Of a stretch of DNA of 64,000 nucleotides, positions 12,555-23,947 are shown piece by piece. Under the pieces are notes generated by a model that searched no databases, had not been told where the DNA came from, and was given only the letters and a program-made list of their open reading frames with translations. The DNA is from Tupaia tana (taxonomy: Eukaryota > Chordata > Mammalia > Scandentia > Tupaiidae), in NCBI GenBank assembly GCA_026018925.1, contig JAKSZU010000013.1:75257791-75321790 (forward strand). Reading direction: 5' to 3'. The position numbers were made by a program, and so were the translations under genes. Each line of letters opens with the position of its first letter. Positions within the stretch are counted from its first letter, which is position 1.

Positions 12555-12875
12555 TTGATTAACTTTTTAATGCTTTCTTTTTTCCCTTTTTCCTTTCAGC
12601 TTTTCTACCTTAATATTAAAAATTATATTCTTGTAGAAATTAGATCATTGGTCTTGCTTTTATTATCAACCTAACAATCACTGTCTTTTAACTAGGATGT
12701 TCTGACCATTTATACATAGTATAAATATATCAACTAATTAGTTGGTTTCCATTGGGTCCATCTGTTCTTATCCTACTTTCACTTTTCTGCTTAAATTTAA
12801 ATTAAATGTGTTTTTATTTTTTATATTTGGTTTTGATCAATTGTTAGCTTATTAATTATACTCCCCTTTTATTTG

Positions 12876-13131
12876 CTTTTAAATTTGCCATAGGATGTGT
12901 GTGCTTGCCAAAGAGACAGAGAAACAGAAAGAAAGGAAAGGAAATGTGAGAAAACACTCACAAGGTAGAACAGCCATGCTGTAATCCCTCTCCTTCTTTA
13001 TTCTCTGGGATTTGGGGCACACATGCACAAGTACCCAGCACACTTTCCAAGCCATCAGGTCTGGGACTTGAACTGCATGGCAGGCCATATGGGATCCATT
13101 TACCTTAACCATCATACCACTAACTGGCCCT
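12876..13131 (-). mobile_element. Family I SINE, old copy
   Basis: Decayed reverse copy from AAATTTGCCATAGGATGTG to ACCACTAACTGGCCC. It inserted in the reverse L1 before the CpG-rich copies at 12308 and 13319, judging by its loss of CpGs. Confidence 0.85.
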
Positions 13132-13318
13132 TGTACTTGTTTTCGTGGTCACTCTTGGTTGTATAATACATATCTTAACTTATCACAATGCACCTACATA
13201 TATCATACATGTTTGCTTATATTTTATAAATATTACAACAATACAATTCTACTTTATCTCTCCCATTCTTTGTGTTTTTATCATACATTTTAAACTTCCA
13301 TATTAAAAATTCATATTA

Positions 13319-13568
13319 GGGGACCAGTGTCAGCGTAATGGCTATGTCGCTGGACTCCCACGTAGTCGACTGCGGTTCAAGTCCTGAACCCGGTGGCTTA
13401 AACTCACTCCGGGCGCATGTGCATGCGTACCCAGGATCCCGAGAGCAGGATGGAGGAGAAGGTACTGCTGCGTGGCCATCCCCCCGGAGAGTAATTTTTC
13501 CCTTTCTCTCTCTGTCTCTCTGTCTGGCGAGTGCACACACCCTATAGCAAAACTTTCTCCAAAAAAAA
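13319..13568 (+). mobile_element. Family I SINE
   Basis: Forward copy with head GGGGACCAGTGTCAGCGTAAT, B box GGTTCAAGTCC and end box CCTATAGCAAAACTTTCTCC. The flanks AAATTCATATT (13308) and AAATTCGTATT (after the A tail) form the target duplication. Confidence 0.92.
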
Positions 13569-13613
13569 ATTCGTATTTGTAATTATAGCTTTTACCTTAA
13601 GAAATTATAGTTT

Positions 13614-13757
13614 TTTAAATTTTATTAATTATTATTTTGTATTTTAATGAAAGTGAGAGAGAGGAAGTGAGAAAGCAAGCTATCAGGTCCAGGACTGAAG
13701 CCATAGTCGGGCATGTGGGAGTCCAATGTGTTAACCACCATGCCACCTGCCCGCCCC
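13614..13757 (-). mobile_element. Family II short SINE
   Basis: Short type in reverse: TTTATTAATTATTATTTTG tail complement, AAAGTGAGAGAGAGGAAGTG, AGAAAGCAAGCTATCAGGTCC, then a head ending CCACCTGCCCGCCCC. Confidence 0.8.
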
Positions 13758-13969
13758 ATTAAAAAGTTATCTTTATGAGTAGTTAGAAATAAGGAAAAAT
13801 ATCTTTTATATTAACTTTTCTTTTTACCGTTCCTGAAACTATTCATTGCTTTGTGTAGATCCAAGTTTCTCTCAAATAGCACTTTTTGTGTAACTTTCTT
13901 TGGCATTCCTTCTAGTGCACTTCTGCAGATAATTAATTCTCTTGAATTTATTTGTCTGTAAAAGTCTTT

Positions 13970-14013
13970 TTGATTTTTTAAGAGAGAATTTAGCTATATG
14001 GTGCATGTGCTTG

Positions 14014-14054
<41 letters not shown>

Positions 14055-14247
14055 CAGACAGAGAGAGAGAAATCACTCCCAGAAGGGATGGCCATGCCAC
14101 AATCACTTCTTCTCCATTCTCCTCTCGGGATTGTGGGTATGCACGCACACACGACTGGCATGAGTTTTAAGCTGATGGATGTGGATGCAAACTGCGGTCT
14201 ACTATGTATGAGTCCAGCAATGTAAACATTATGCCAACTGCTGGTCT
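13970..14247 (-). mobile_element. Family I SINE with (GA)n expansion
   Basis: Reverse copy from AAGAGAGAATTTAGCTATATGG to GCCAACTGCTGGTC. The purine tract has expanded into about 17 GA units at 14014-14047. Confidence 0.88.
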
Positions 14248-14605
14248 TTATATTGTTTTCAATTGCAAAATGTATCTATATTTGATAAAAACTTAACTTA
14301 GCAGAATCCTTTCCTGCTTTCTCCCAGTATTTCAAAATCACTCCATTATCTTCTGGAGTACAAGTTTTCTGATAAGAAATCTTCTGTAATTATTTTTTCT
14401 ATATTTAATGTGTCTTTGGCTATCTATTTGTCAATATTTTTCTTTAAATTTTGGTTTTCAGCTATCCAAATAATAGTTGTCTAAGTGTGTTTGTGTGTAG
14501 AGTTTTGTGTCTGTTTATCTGTCTTTTGTATTTATCTTGCCATGACTTTGCTTCACTTATTGAATTTGTTGCTTGTTTTCTTTCATTATACTTTAAAATT
14601 TTCCT

Positions 14606-14848
14606 TTTTTTTTTTTTTTTTTGAGAGGTTTTTGCTATAGGGCATGTGCGCTCGCCAGACAGACAGAAAGAGACATAGAGACAGAAAGCAAAAAATCACT
14701 CCCCAAGGGGGATGGTCACGCCGCAATCCCTTCTCCTCCATTCTCCTCTCGGGATCTTGGGCACGCACGCACACGCGTCTGGTGTGAGTTTTAAGCCACC
14801 GGGTCCAGGACGCGAACTGCGGTTGACTATGTGGGAGTCCAGCGACAT
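14606..14848 (-). mobile_element. Family I SINE, 5'-truncated by about 28 bp
   Basis: Reverse copy with a long T tail and high CpG content. It stops at GGGAGTCCAGCGACAT, just before the A-box head present in other copies, so its Pol III A box is gone. TAAAATTTTCC on the left and AAAATTTC on the right suggest a short target duplication. Confidence 0.9.
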
Positions 14849-15453
14849 AAAATTTCTTGGTAAATATGAATTCAGTTACTTTTTCTTCTTCATTCTCTGT
14901 CCTCTTCTGAAATTCCAGTTTCTTACATGCTAAATTATTTGACCTGTTAATAATTTTTATTTTTAATATTTTTCTTTTGTTTCAGATTAATAATCTGTAT
15001 TGACCTATGTTCAATTTCATTGATTCTTTCTTTAACTCTATGGAGTTTACTTGTATCAAAGGAGTTCATCACCATTACTGCTATTTTTTAATAGCATTCA
15101 CTTTAACTGTTTCTTCTGATCTTTTTTATAATTCCCTATATATTCATAAATGTCGCTGACCATTTAACCTAGGTTCTTTAACGTTTTTATTATGGTTATT
15201 TAAAGTCCCCATCCCATGATTGTGACTTAACTTAGTTTTCTTTGGATTGCTTGATAACTTTTTATTTTCGTTAGACTGCCTCACATTTTTTAATCAAATG
15301 TCAGACATTCTGTATAGAGCAACAGCTACCTAGATGAATAGTGGTTTTGCTTAGAAATTGATAGTATCTTTCTAATAAAACTTTTCAAGAGTTAATCAGG
15401 ATTAGAGGTTCTGGTTGCTCTGGTAATTGTCAATATAATAAAGGTAGACTTTC

Positions 15454-15703
15454 AGACCAACAGATGGCCTTAAGGTTAAGGTAGCTGGGTCCTTTGTGGG
15501 CAATGGTGAGGTTCGAGAACTGGGCCTGGTGCCTTGAAAACTATGTGTGTGCACCCAAAATCGAGAGAGGAGAATGGAGAAGGGATTGGAGCATGGCCAG
15601 CCTCTCCAGGGGTTGCTTTCTCACTTTCCCTCTGTCTCTCTCAGGCTAGCACACAAATCTGGCAAAATTAAAAAAAAAAAAAATAAAAAGACAAACAAAA
15701 AAA
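15454..15703 (+). mobile_element. Family I/II intermediate SINE
   Basis: Head GACCAACAGATGGCCTTAAGG, B box GGTTCGAGAAC, and the middle block GGAGAATGGAGAAGGGATTG. The end is GGCAAAATTAAAAAA, as in the short family, rather than the usual end box. Flanked by GTAGACTTTC (15444) and ATAGACTTTC (15706). Confidence 0.8.
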
Positions 15704-16514
15704 GATAGACTTTCCTTAGTGTAACCTCACTGCTCAAGGTCAGCTGTTTCTGAAAGCCGGCACCAACTGGAGGGTGTCTGTCTCTGTGCTCCAGTGGTGG
15801 TAACTGCTCTTCCTTGTTACTTGCTGCTTGTTGGACTTATGATTAGCTGGGGTGAGGGGTGTGATGAGACAACTGTTGTCCTCATAGGTAAGGCAAGCAA
15901 AGCTCTGTATAATTAGGGCTCAGGGATGTGGTTCTCTCAACATCCCTGTCTCCATCTCTGCAGTGAGACACTGCTTGTGTCAATGCTGAGTTTGCCATGG
16001 TAAGTTTCCCACACCCCCTTCATGATAGGAGGACTCTAACTCAGATCTTTTCCCCATTCCTCCCCTAGAAGTAACATACTTTTTATCTATTTTCTTTTAG
16101 CAGCAATGTATCTTTCTTTCTTTGTAAAAACAGATACAGTTTTCTCCACTTCCCTCAGAGGCTTCAGGCTTTGAAAAGGCTTCTGTAAAAGTTTGAGGGT
16201 TATTTTGCCTTCATTGCACGTTTCATCCAACCTTTCCAGCACCTGCAACACTTGGAGAGGTGTTATCAGGATTCTAGCCCTTCCCAAAAGCTTATGCAAA
16301 CAGTTTTATCTTTTTAAAATTTATATTTCTATGCTATACATATTTAAATTTACCTTTAATTATTATACGTCTTTATAGCATATCATATGGGTTCTTGAAG
16401 CACAGGTGCATTGAATGTTAGGCAAGTCAAAAATATCGCTGTACACAGTTAACTTTCCACGCCTGTGTCTGTTAAATGTTTCCTTTTGTTTTGTTTTGTT
16501 TTTTGACCCCCTCC

Positions 16515-16920
16515 ACAAAGGAAACAATAATCAGAATGAGGACATAAGCCTCAGAGTGGGAGAGAATATTTGCAAACTAAGCTTCAAAGAAGAGATTTAT
16601 AACCAGAATATATTGGGAACTCAAGTAGCTTATTCACAAAAACAAACAAACAAACAAAAACAGCAACAACAACAACAAGAAAAAACTCACCACGATCCAA
16701 TTAGAAAGTGGTCAAATGAGCTAAGCAGACAACTTTCCAAGAAAGATGAATGGCCCAAAGGCATATGGAAAAATGTTTCTCTCTTATCCTAAGGGAAATG
16801 CAAATCAAACCCTCAATGAGATACCATTTAACCCCAGTTAAAATGGCTATGGTCAAAAAAAATAATGGCAAGCGCTGGCAAGGCTGTAGTGAGAGAGGAA
16901 CCCTGCTACGCTGTGGGTGA
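16515..16920 (+). mobile_element. L1 ORF2 C-terminal fragment
   Basis: The text CAAAGGAAACAATAATCAGA, GGGAGAGAATATTTGCAAAC, AATGAGATACCATTTAACCC and GCTGGCAAGGCTG is typical of the 3' part of L1 ORF2. A partly open frame survives but is interrupted by an ACAA-repeat insertion (16635-16680) and a stop. No 3' UTR follows, so the copy is broken at the duplicated SINE junction. Confidence 0.75.
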
Positions 16921-17075
16921 GTTTTGTCATTTTATTTTATTTTTTTAAGAGAGGTTTTTGCTATAGGGCAAGTGCTGGCAAGGCTGTGGTGAAAGAGGAA
17001 CCCTGCTACACTGTGGGTAAGTTTTGTCATTTTATTTTATTTTACTTTTTTAAGAGAGGTTTTTGCTATAGGGCA
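16871..17075. repeat. Tandem duplication (about 100 bp x 2) across an L1/SINE junction
   Basis: 16871-16970 and 16971-17075 both read from the GCTGGCAAGGCTG L1 text through GTTTTGTCATTTTATTTTAT into the SINE end box TTTTGCTATAGGGCA. They differ by a handful of transitions and one small TTTAC insertion. The left copy therefore carries a useless 30-bp stub of the SINE. Confidence 0.9.
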
Positions 17076-17202
17076 CGTGCACTCTCCAGAAAGACAAAGA
17101 GAGACAGAGAAACAGAAAGGGACAAATCACCCCCAAGGGGGGATGGCCACGCCACAATCCCTTCTCCTCCATTCTCCTCTCGGGATCTTGGGCACACACA
17201 CA

Positions 17203-17247
<45 letters not shown>

Positions 17248-17342
17248 CCAGCATGAGTTTAAGCCACTGGGTCCGGGACTCGAACGGCAGTCGACTACAT
17301 GCAAGTCCATTGAAATAGCCATTACACTAACTGCTGGTCTGG
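17041..17342 (-). mobile_element. Family I SINE with (CA)n expansion
   Basis: Reverse copy. The segment that reads GCACGCACGCACACGCGCC in other copies has become a (CA)n tract at 17192-17243. GTTTTGTCATTTTA flanks both sides (17021 and 17345), marking the target duplication. Confidence 0.92.
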
Positions 17343-17344
17343 AG

Positions 17345-17720
17345 TTTTGTCATTTTAAAAGCACCTGGTGGAGATCCCTGTTACATAACCTTTGAGAAAC
17401 TTAATCTATCCTGTCCTGCGGGAGCTCTGTACTATAACAATAGCCCAGACGCTGCTTCAGGATTTGTCAGACTTTTAGCAAATTCTCATTTGCTTTCCCT
17501 GCGGTCCCAGTTTCTTCCCATGTTTTGCAGCAAGGCAGTGTGAGTGTCCCGTCTCTCCCCGTGGGGAGGAGCACTATACTTTTGGGATTTTAGGGATTTT
17601 CTTATCTTGTAACCTAAGCTCTCTGAAAGGATTAAGAAAACTTGTGTTTCTTTAGTTGATCTTAGTTTTGTAAACTTTTTGAAGTTGAATGTTCTTTCCA
17701 TCTTTCTGCATTCTAGGGAG
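17345..17720 (-). mobile_element. Possible continuation of ancient L1 5' UTR
   Basis: The stretch resembles reverse L1M 5' UTR text (CTCTCCCCGTGGGGAGGAGC, CTTTTGGGATTTTAGGG) and would extend the element at 11930-16300, but landmarks are weak. No gene is apparent. Confidence 0.35.
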
Positions 17721-18045
17721 AGGAAGAATACAATTTCAAAAATGGTTAATTTTTAATTAGATGTATGTGTGTGTGTATTTATATCTACATACGCATATGT
17801 ACATGTATGTACGGCATGCATTAAGATGTGTTAAGAAGGTTTGTATTTCTCAGTAGCTAGGAATGAAAAGCATTTCACAAAAAATAATTTTAATCTTTAT
17901 TACCTATATTCATTGAAACTACATTTTATATATTGTGTCTTTGCTTTACTGAGTCTACGCTTCAAAACATTGATTGTATTTATAATGCCTTGGCACGCCC
18001 TCTGCAGTTTTTTTATGGGAAATTTTGACAAATGTTAGAATTCTT

Positions 18046-18242
18046 TTTCAAAGAATTATTTATTTATTTTTTTCTTATTAGTTTTATTTTTTCAATTTGT
18101 TATAGAGCACATGGGCTCACCAGAGAGAGACCGAGAAAGAAAGAGAGGGAAAGTGAGAAAGCAGGTCTCCAGGTCCAGGACTCAAACTGGGGTTGACTAT
18201 ATGGGACTCCGGCACCTTAACCACCCACCACCTACCTGCCCT
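18046..18242 (-). mobile_element. Family II short SINE
   Basis: Short reverse copy, exactly flanked by TGTTAGAATTCTT at 18033-18045 and 18243-18255. The tail complement is TATTTATTTATTTTT, and the head ends CCACCTACCTGCCC. Confidence 0.9.
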
Positions 18243-18300
18243 TGTTAGAATTCTTCATTTTTCAGTCTTCAAATACTAATTTTTAAGAATGAGCCAGGTG

Positions 18301-18568
18301 CAGGGAACCAGCAGTTAGCGTAATGGCTATGTCGCTGGACTCCCACGTAGTCGACCGCGGTTCGTGTCCCGGACCTGGTGTTTAAAACTCACGCCGGGCG
18401 CGTGTGCGTGCGTGCCCAAGATCCCGAGAGGAGAATGGAGGAGAAGGGATTGCGGCGTGACCATCCCCCCTGGGGGGTGATTTCTCGCTTTCTGTCTCTC
18501 TGTCTCTCTCTGTCTGTCTGGCGAGCGCACACGCCATATAGTGAAAACCTCTCCAAAAAAAAAAAAAA
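18301..18568 (+). mobile_element. Family I SINE, young copy
   Basis: Full-length, CpG-rich forward copy: CAGGGAACCAGCAGTTAGCG head, B box GGTTCGTGTCC, intact CCCCCCTGGGGGG palindrome. It is flanked by the exact 13-bp duplication AATGAGCCAGGTG (18288 and 18569). Confidence 0.96.
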
Positions 18569-18581
18569 AATGAGCCAGGTG

Positions 18582-19248
18582 TTTGTGATGCTTATGTCTT
18601 TTAGTATTGGCTTTATTACAGAGAAAATTGTCCTAAAGAACCTAATCTACATACTAATAAAATTTATGAAAGGTATTGGCATCTAGCATTCCCAAGGAAG
18701 ATTGTCACACTCTCTAATAGGACCTTCTTAAATTAGAGGTCTGCCATTTATTATGCATTCTACTTTTAAGCCAATCACTGATATTTTTAAAAAAGAAAAT
18801 CCTAGCTCTCTTTCTCAGTGAAACACAAACCCTTACTTCTTGTCATAAACTTCCTGTCAACCTTACCGAAGATTTGACAGGATCCGTAGGTCAGTTATTC
18901 ATCAACACCGTTTTTCCAGCCTACATTTCTATCAGTCTCTTTTGGCCTGAAATACTCCTTTCAATTCAAGTCAGCCTCCAATCTGAGTCGCCACAGTTCT
19001 TTCTGACATCACGAATCACGCATTCATCACTGTATCTCTTTCAGCAGCTGAGATTGGCAGGCCTCATTAGATTCATCTTGATAAATTGTGTTCTAAACCT
19101 GAGAATCTTAAAAAAGGGTTTACACCCATTCACATTAGTTTGTATATAAATTATAACATTGTCATCAAAATGAAATTATACCTACTTATAAGTTATTATG
19201 ACAGAAATGTTTTATTTCAATGATTCGTTAGTAAGAGATAGTTGCTTA

Positions 19249-19287
<39 letters not shown>

Positions 19288-19615
19288 TCCCTCAGAACTT
19301 GTATTTGACTTAGGACAAAGTAAAAGTTAGATGATACGAGAAAAAGTAAAGGTTACAATGTGTGGGTGGGTGAAAGAAGAACGTTCAGAAGAGGTAGCCT
19401 GTGCTTGGATCTAATTTCTCTAACCTGGCACTTTGTTTTAGGTGACATAAACATAAGCTGCCATCACTTTCTTTAATAGTCATCTTAGTTTGGGAATTTA
19501 TTATCTCTAAATGGTAAATGATAAATTTTCTAAACTTCAGAGTCTTGATTGACTACACTCACTGTTCATCAATAATGACATTTATTTCTAAACTTTCAGT
19601 CTTATTTTTTATTTG
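18582..19615. other. Unassigned DNA with a (TAA)n tract
   Basis: Apart from a (TAA)n microsatellite at 19251-19285, I recognise no repeat or gene. The open frame at 18874-19149 has no domain I can name and no flanking signals. Confidence 0.45.
19251..19285. repeat. (TAA)n microsatellite
   Basis: About 12 uninterrupted AAT/TAA units are read directly. Confidence 0.95.
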
Positions 19616-19628
19616 AAACATGCATCAA

Positions 19629-19899
19629 GGGACCAGCAGTTAGCGTAATGGCTATGTCGCTGGACTCCCACGTAGTCGACCGCGGTTCGAGTCCTGGACC
19701 CGGCGGCTTAAACTCACGCCGGGCGCGTGTGCGTGTGTGCCCAAGATCCCGAGAGGAGTATGGAGGAGAAGGGATTGCGGCGTGGCCATCCCCCCTGGGG
19801 GGTGATTTCCTGCTTTCTATCTCACTGTCTCTCTCTGTCTGTCTGGCGAGCGCACGCGCCCTATAGCAAAAACCTCTCCAAAAAAAAAAAAAAAAAAAA
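19629..19899 (+). mobile_element. Family I SINE, best-preserved copy
   Basis: The most complete copy in the window: GGGACCAGCAGTTAGCGTAA head, B box GGTTCGAGTCC, GCCGGGCGCGTGTGCGTG, CCCCCCTGGGGGG, TCTGTCTG tract, CCTATAGCAAAAACCTCTCC and a 20-A tail. It is flanked by AACATGCATCAA on both sides. CpG density is far above the local background, so it inserted recently. Confidence 0.97.
19641..19694 (+). promoter_or_regulatory. Pol III A and B boxes of the SINE
   Basis: TAGCGTAATGG at 19641-19651 sits where the A box of a tRNA-derived element should be. GGTTCGAGTCC at 19684-19694 is a perfect match to the B-box consensus GGTTCGANTCC. Spacing of about 33 bp between the boxes is normal for tRNA-like internal promoters. 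Whether it is transcribed is unknown. Confidence 0.65.
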
Positions 19900-20064
19900 A
19901 CATGCATCAAAATAACATGTCAGATTGCCTAGAACTGAAACAAGGGCTATTTAGATTTCTTTAACTTCAGTTTTACCCTTTTTCTTACCTATTTCTCTTC
20001 AATGGTATGAATAGATGAGACACAAGACATAGAATAGGCTTAATAAATTCCCAAAATTTAGAGA

Positions 20065-20140
20065 TATACCTTTTATTTATTTATTTATTGATATTTGATA
20101 TGATTTTCAAGCTGCTGGGTCTGGAACTTGAACCAAGACA
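20065..20140 (-). mobile_element. SINE remnant
   Basis: Only TTTATTTATTTATTGATATT, then TTTTCAAGCTGCTGGGTCTGG and AACTTGAACC survive. This matches the tail and B-box side of the local SINEs in reverse, with the rest lost. Confidence 0.45.
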
Positions 20141-22341
20141 TTTCTGACATTTTTTAAATTCAATGTAAATATGAGTTGGATAATATGGGTCATAGGTTAA
20201 TAATCCCAACCATCTCTGGTCCATTTCCATAGAAAAGTGTGTAAATTTTCACAGATTGCTCCTGTGATAAAATTTGTTACACATCATTAGAATACTTCTG
20301 CTACCTTCTCCCTTCCATCTTCATACCCATGTCAGGAGATTATTGTTCTTAAATGATGTTTCTTTCTTTATTTTTTATTACTTCCTTCATTCATTCTTAC
20401 TTCTATTTGTGGAGACTTGCTGAGTAGGTGTATGCTTCATCATTATTATTCAATTTTCCCTTAAAAAAATAATTCTTCCCTGGAAGTCAATTTGATGCCC
20501 TTCCCCCAATAGAATGAATATCCATGCATTTTGAGATATTATTTATTTATTTTAATTGCATCTATTTATTTACATCAGATCACTATAAATCTTCACAGCA
20601 TACAAAATAAATTTTCTCAGTATGAATACATTATATATTAGTCCAGTCAAAGATATTACCATACACTTTAACAGATCATTTTCTATTTTTGTGCCCATTA
20701 AAATGATATGGCTTTTTTATTTTTATTTCTAGAAATTCTTCTAATCCCATTCAATATAGTGTATTGAACATGATATATGGATGGTAACACTGACCGTTTT
20801 CCTGAATTCTGGTGAGAGATTGAAGTTACATTTGTATCCCACTTATTGTTGCAGACAAGTTTCTGTTACCTATGAGACAAGCCTTATCAATCTAATAATA
20901 ACTATTTCCAGGCTTTTGGCTTTTTATTTATCTATCTTGTCTTACTGTGAATAAACTTTAAAGGATCAACATTTGAATCTCAAGATAAACCATCAGAACT
21001 TTTGAAGAATATTTAAAGGTGTTAATAACAAGTCAGTCATTTCTAACCAGTCCACAAAATGAGGCAGTTAAATATATTGTACTTCTATTAATTTTTGACA
21101 TTTGGCTCTTATATTCTTATTTCCAAGTGGCATTATTTCTTATCAATTCAATTTTCTTGTATAATTAGGTTATAAGCCCTTTGTCTGATGTGTGATTTGT
21201 AAATATGGTTTAGAATCAGATTATATGCACCCACAAACATTCTTGCCAAGTGGTCATTTCTAGAGCACAGAAATATGATTAATTATTATATTTTGATCTT
21301 GTATCCTATGGACTTACTAAATTTACTTATTGGTTCTAAGAGGCATTTTGCAGATTCTTTATAAAGAGAATTATGTCATCTGTGGAGAGGAGTTACTGTG
21401 TCTTTTCCTATCTTAATACTTTTACATTTGTCTTGCCTATTGATGTTGCTGAAATTTTTCAAGGGATGTGCCTGACTAGTTCTTCATCATAAGGAAATAG
21501 CATCAAGTTTTTCATAATTGAGTGTCATTCTTTGCTCCCTGAAGTCTTTTTTATTTCTTTCTAAATGTATCTTATCAGATTAATAAAGATACGTTTTATT
21601 CCTAGCATGCTGAGAAGTTGTGTCAAGAATCAAAACTGAATTGTCAGATACTATTTCTGCACCTATTGATATGATTGTGTATGGTTTTTTCTTATCAATT
21701 CTATTAATGCAATTAATTAAATTTTTTTAGCTTTGTAAGTGTATCAGTAGTTTTATATTCCTGAGAGAAATCTCCCCCTTATTTGCGATATATTAACCTT
21801 TTTATGTATATCTGGATTAGGTTTTATAATATTTTGTTGATGATTCTTTTTGTTATATAGAAACAAATAGTATTTTTCTTCAATAAATTTTTGACAATGA
21901 AATCTTAAGGGCGGGGAGTTACTATATTTTTAGATGTTTTTAACTATGAATTCCAGTTCTTTAAAAGACGCAGAACTACTTTATTATTATTATTTTTTGA
22001 GGGAGTTGTTTTGTGATCTCTTAAAAGCTTAGGTCTTGTTATCTAGATTATCACGTACATGCACACAGATTCATAGGTAGCACTCTCTTATTATACTGGT
22101 ATCTCTTACATCAGTAATGTCATCCTAAAAGAAAAGAGGTCTGATCCAAAGATAATATGATAAATAAAACATCTTATTCAAGCTCAAATTGTGAAGATAA
22201 AGACCTGGGGACAAAGCCTCAGTCTACATGCAGGCATTGTTTCCTAAAATGGCAAGGTCTGGAGTTTATTCTATAGAGAGAGGAAGAAGGAGGGAGAGAA
22301 GAGACAGATAAAGGACTTGTAATAAAGATTTTCCATTGGTT

Positions 22342-22344
<3 letters not shown>

Positions 22345-22376
<32 letters not shown>

Positions 22377-22667
22377 GTTTATTTCTTTTCTTTCTTTCTT
22401 TCTTTTTTTTTTTTTTTTTTTTTCATTTGTTGTTTCTGCTACAGGGCATGTGCAATTGCCAGAGAGATACAGAGAGAGGATAAATGAGAAATCACGCCCC
22501 TATGGGGAATGGCCACACTGCTGCAATCTTTTCCATTCTCCTTTCTGGATCTTGGGTACACAGGCATGCATGCCTGCATAATTTTCAAGCCATTGGGTCT
22601 GAGACTTGAACTATGCAATTGGCCATGTGGAATCTAGTGCCTTAGCCTTCATGCCACTGCTGACCTC
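22345..22667 (-). mobile_element. Family I SINE with long T tract
   Basis: Reverse copy preceded by T30 (22345-22374) and a second T-rich run. The A tail is unusually long and broken by CTTT repeats. The body runs from TTTCTGCTACAGGGCATGTGC to CATGCCACTGCTGACC. Confidence 0.85.
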
Positions 22668-23185
22668 AACATTTTTTAACGTAGCTCTCCATGGTTATAG
22701 ATTATCTTACGAGTTATGCTTTAATTATATTTCCTAAACAACCAAAGGTGTTCTATTGTACAATCAGAGCTTGTGACATTTTGTAAAATATCTAAGTTAA
22801 TTTATAGGTTAGACTCTGTCAGTTGGTGAGGGAAAGCACCTTTTACGCTGTTTAGAGAGATGACGATTACCGAGCATCGCTGGTTCCTTACATCTGTACT
22901 TCTCAGGACCTTGTACATTTTAGATGGCTTACAGTTGTGGATTTTTCCTTCACAGAAGTGATGTCCCCTCTTTTACTCCTGATGTTACTATTTTGTTTCA
23001 TGAATTTATTTGTCCATCTTAGGCTTACTTAGGACCAACTTTTGGTGTCATTGATATTTTTCCCTGGTTTCTGTTTATATGTTTAATATTCTCTTTTACC
23101 TTTTTCTTTTGGATTTATTTTGCTGTTAATAGTCTGTATTAGTACAATAGAGGCTTAATCATTGGAGCTTTTCGTCTCTTTTATT

Positions 23186-23440
23186 TTATTTTTTTTAAGG
23201 TTTTGTTATGTAGTGAGGGTGAGTGTGTTTGCCAGAGGGAGAGATGATGAGAGGAAAGGTGAGAAATTACTCCCCAGGGTGATTGCCACATCATAATCCC
23301 TTCTTCATTCTCCTCCTGGGGTTTTATTCATGCATGCACATGTGGCTGGCATGAGTTTCAAGCCTCCAGGTCTGGGGTTCAAACTGCAGTTGGCCATATG
23401 GGAGTCCAGTGCCTTAACTACCATGACACCTGCTGACCCC
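23186..23440 (-). mobile_element. Family I SINE, old copy
   Basis: Decayed reverse copy with AAGGTTTTGTTATGTAGTGAG at the tail end and CATGACACCTGCTGACCCC at the head. Confidence 0.85.
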
Positions 23441-23446
23441 CATCTC

Positions 23447-23686
23447 TTCTTTTGAGAGACTGTTGCTATAGGGTGTGTGCACTCACTGGAGAGAAGGAGA
23501 GACAGAAAGTGAGAAATCACTCCCAAGGTGGGGTACACATGCTGCAATCCCTTTTCCTCCATTCTCCTCTCAGGATTTGGGGCACACATGCACACACAGC
23601 TGGTGTGCCACCAGGTCTGGGACTCAAACTATGGTCAACAACATTTAAGTCCAGCTCTTTAACCACTACACCACTTGCTGGTCTGC
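23447..23686 (-). mobile_element. Family I SINE, old copy
   Basis: Reverse copy lying head-to-tail directly beside the one at 23186. GAGAGACTGTTGCTATAGGG is followed by the middle block and a head ending CCACTTGCTGGTC. About 15 bp is missing around the GTGTGAGTTTTAAG segment. Confidence 0.85.
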
Positions 23687-23947
23687 CTATTTCTTTAAAT
23701 ATACACAGTAAACACTAGGAATTCTCATTTTCCTTGAGACTCCTCCCTCCATACTCTTTGATTCACAGATTAATTTGTAGTGCATTTGCAATTATTTGGA
23801 GATTTTTCATATATTATTCTAATTTTGGTGTCTTGATAACTTTATTTATATAATCAGAGACTATACTTGAAAAACTTCTAGTTCTCTTAAATTGAATGAT
23901 AATTGTCACCAAGAGTATACTGTACTTTGGTCAATAGTCTACGTGCA

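Larger units (their letters stand above)
11930..16300 (-). mobile_element. Ancient L1 (L1M-type), ORF2 start through 5' UTR
   Basis: Read on the reverse strand. The ORF2 endonuclease region lies at about 11930-13300 (complement landmarks GTTAATTAGATCAAGTTGATTG, CTCCAGCTTTCTTTTGATTG and ACTTATCACAATGCACC). ORF1 and 5'UTR-like text follows at 13780-13960 (CTTTGTGTAGATCCAAGTTTC), 14280-14600, and 15000-15450 (AATCAAATGTCAGACATTC). No intact ORF remains. Seven SINEs interrupt it at 12308, 12876, 13319, 13614, 13970, 14606 and 15454. It is a full-length-type insertion, not 5' truncated, but its right boundary is uncertain. Confidence 0.75.

Noticed and set aside
16415-16792. 125-residue frame with coding-like composition
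   Set aside because: It is a decayed piece of L1 ORF2 C-terminal sequence with a microsatellite insertion, not a host gene.
19629-19700. tRNA gene candidate with good A and B boxes
   Set aside because: It is the tRNA-derived head of a dispersed SINE; no full cloverleaf can be drawn, and an A tail and target duplications are present.
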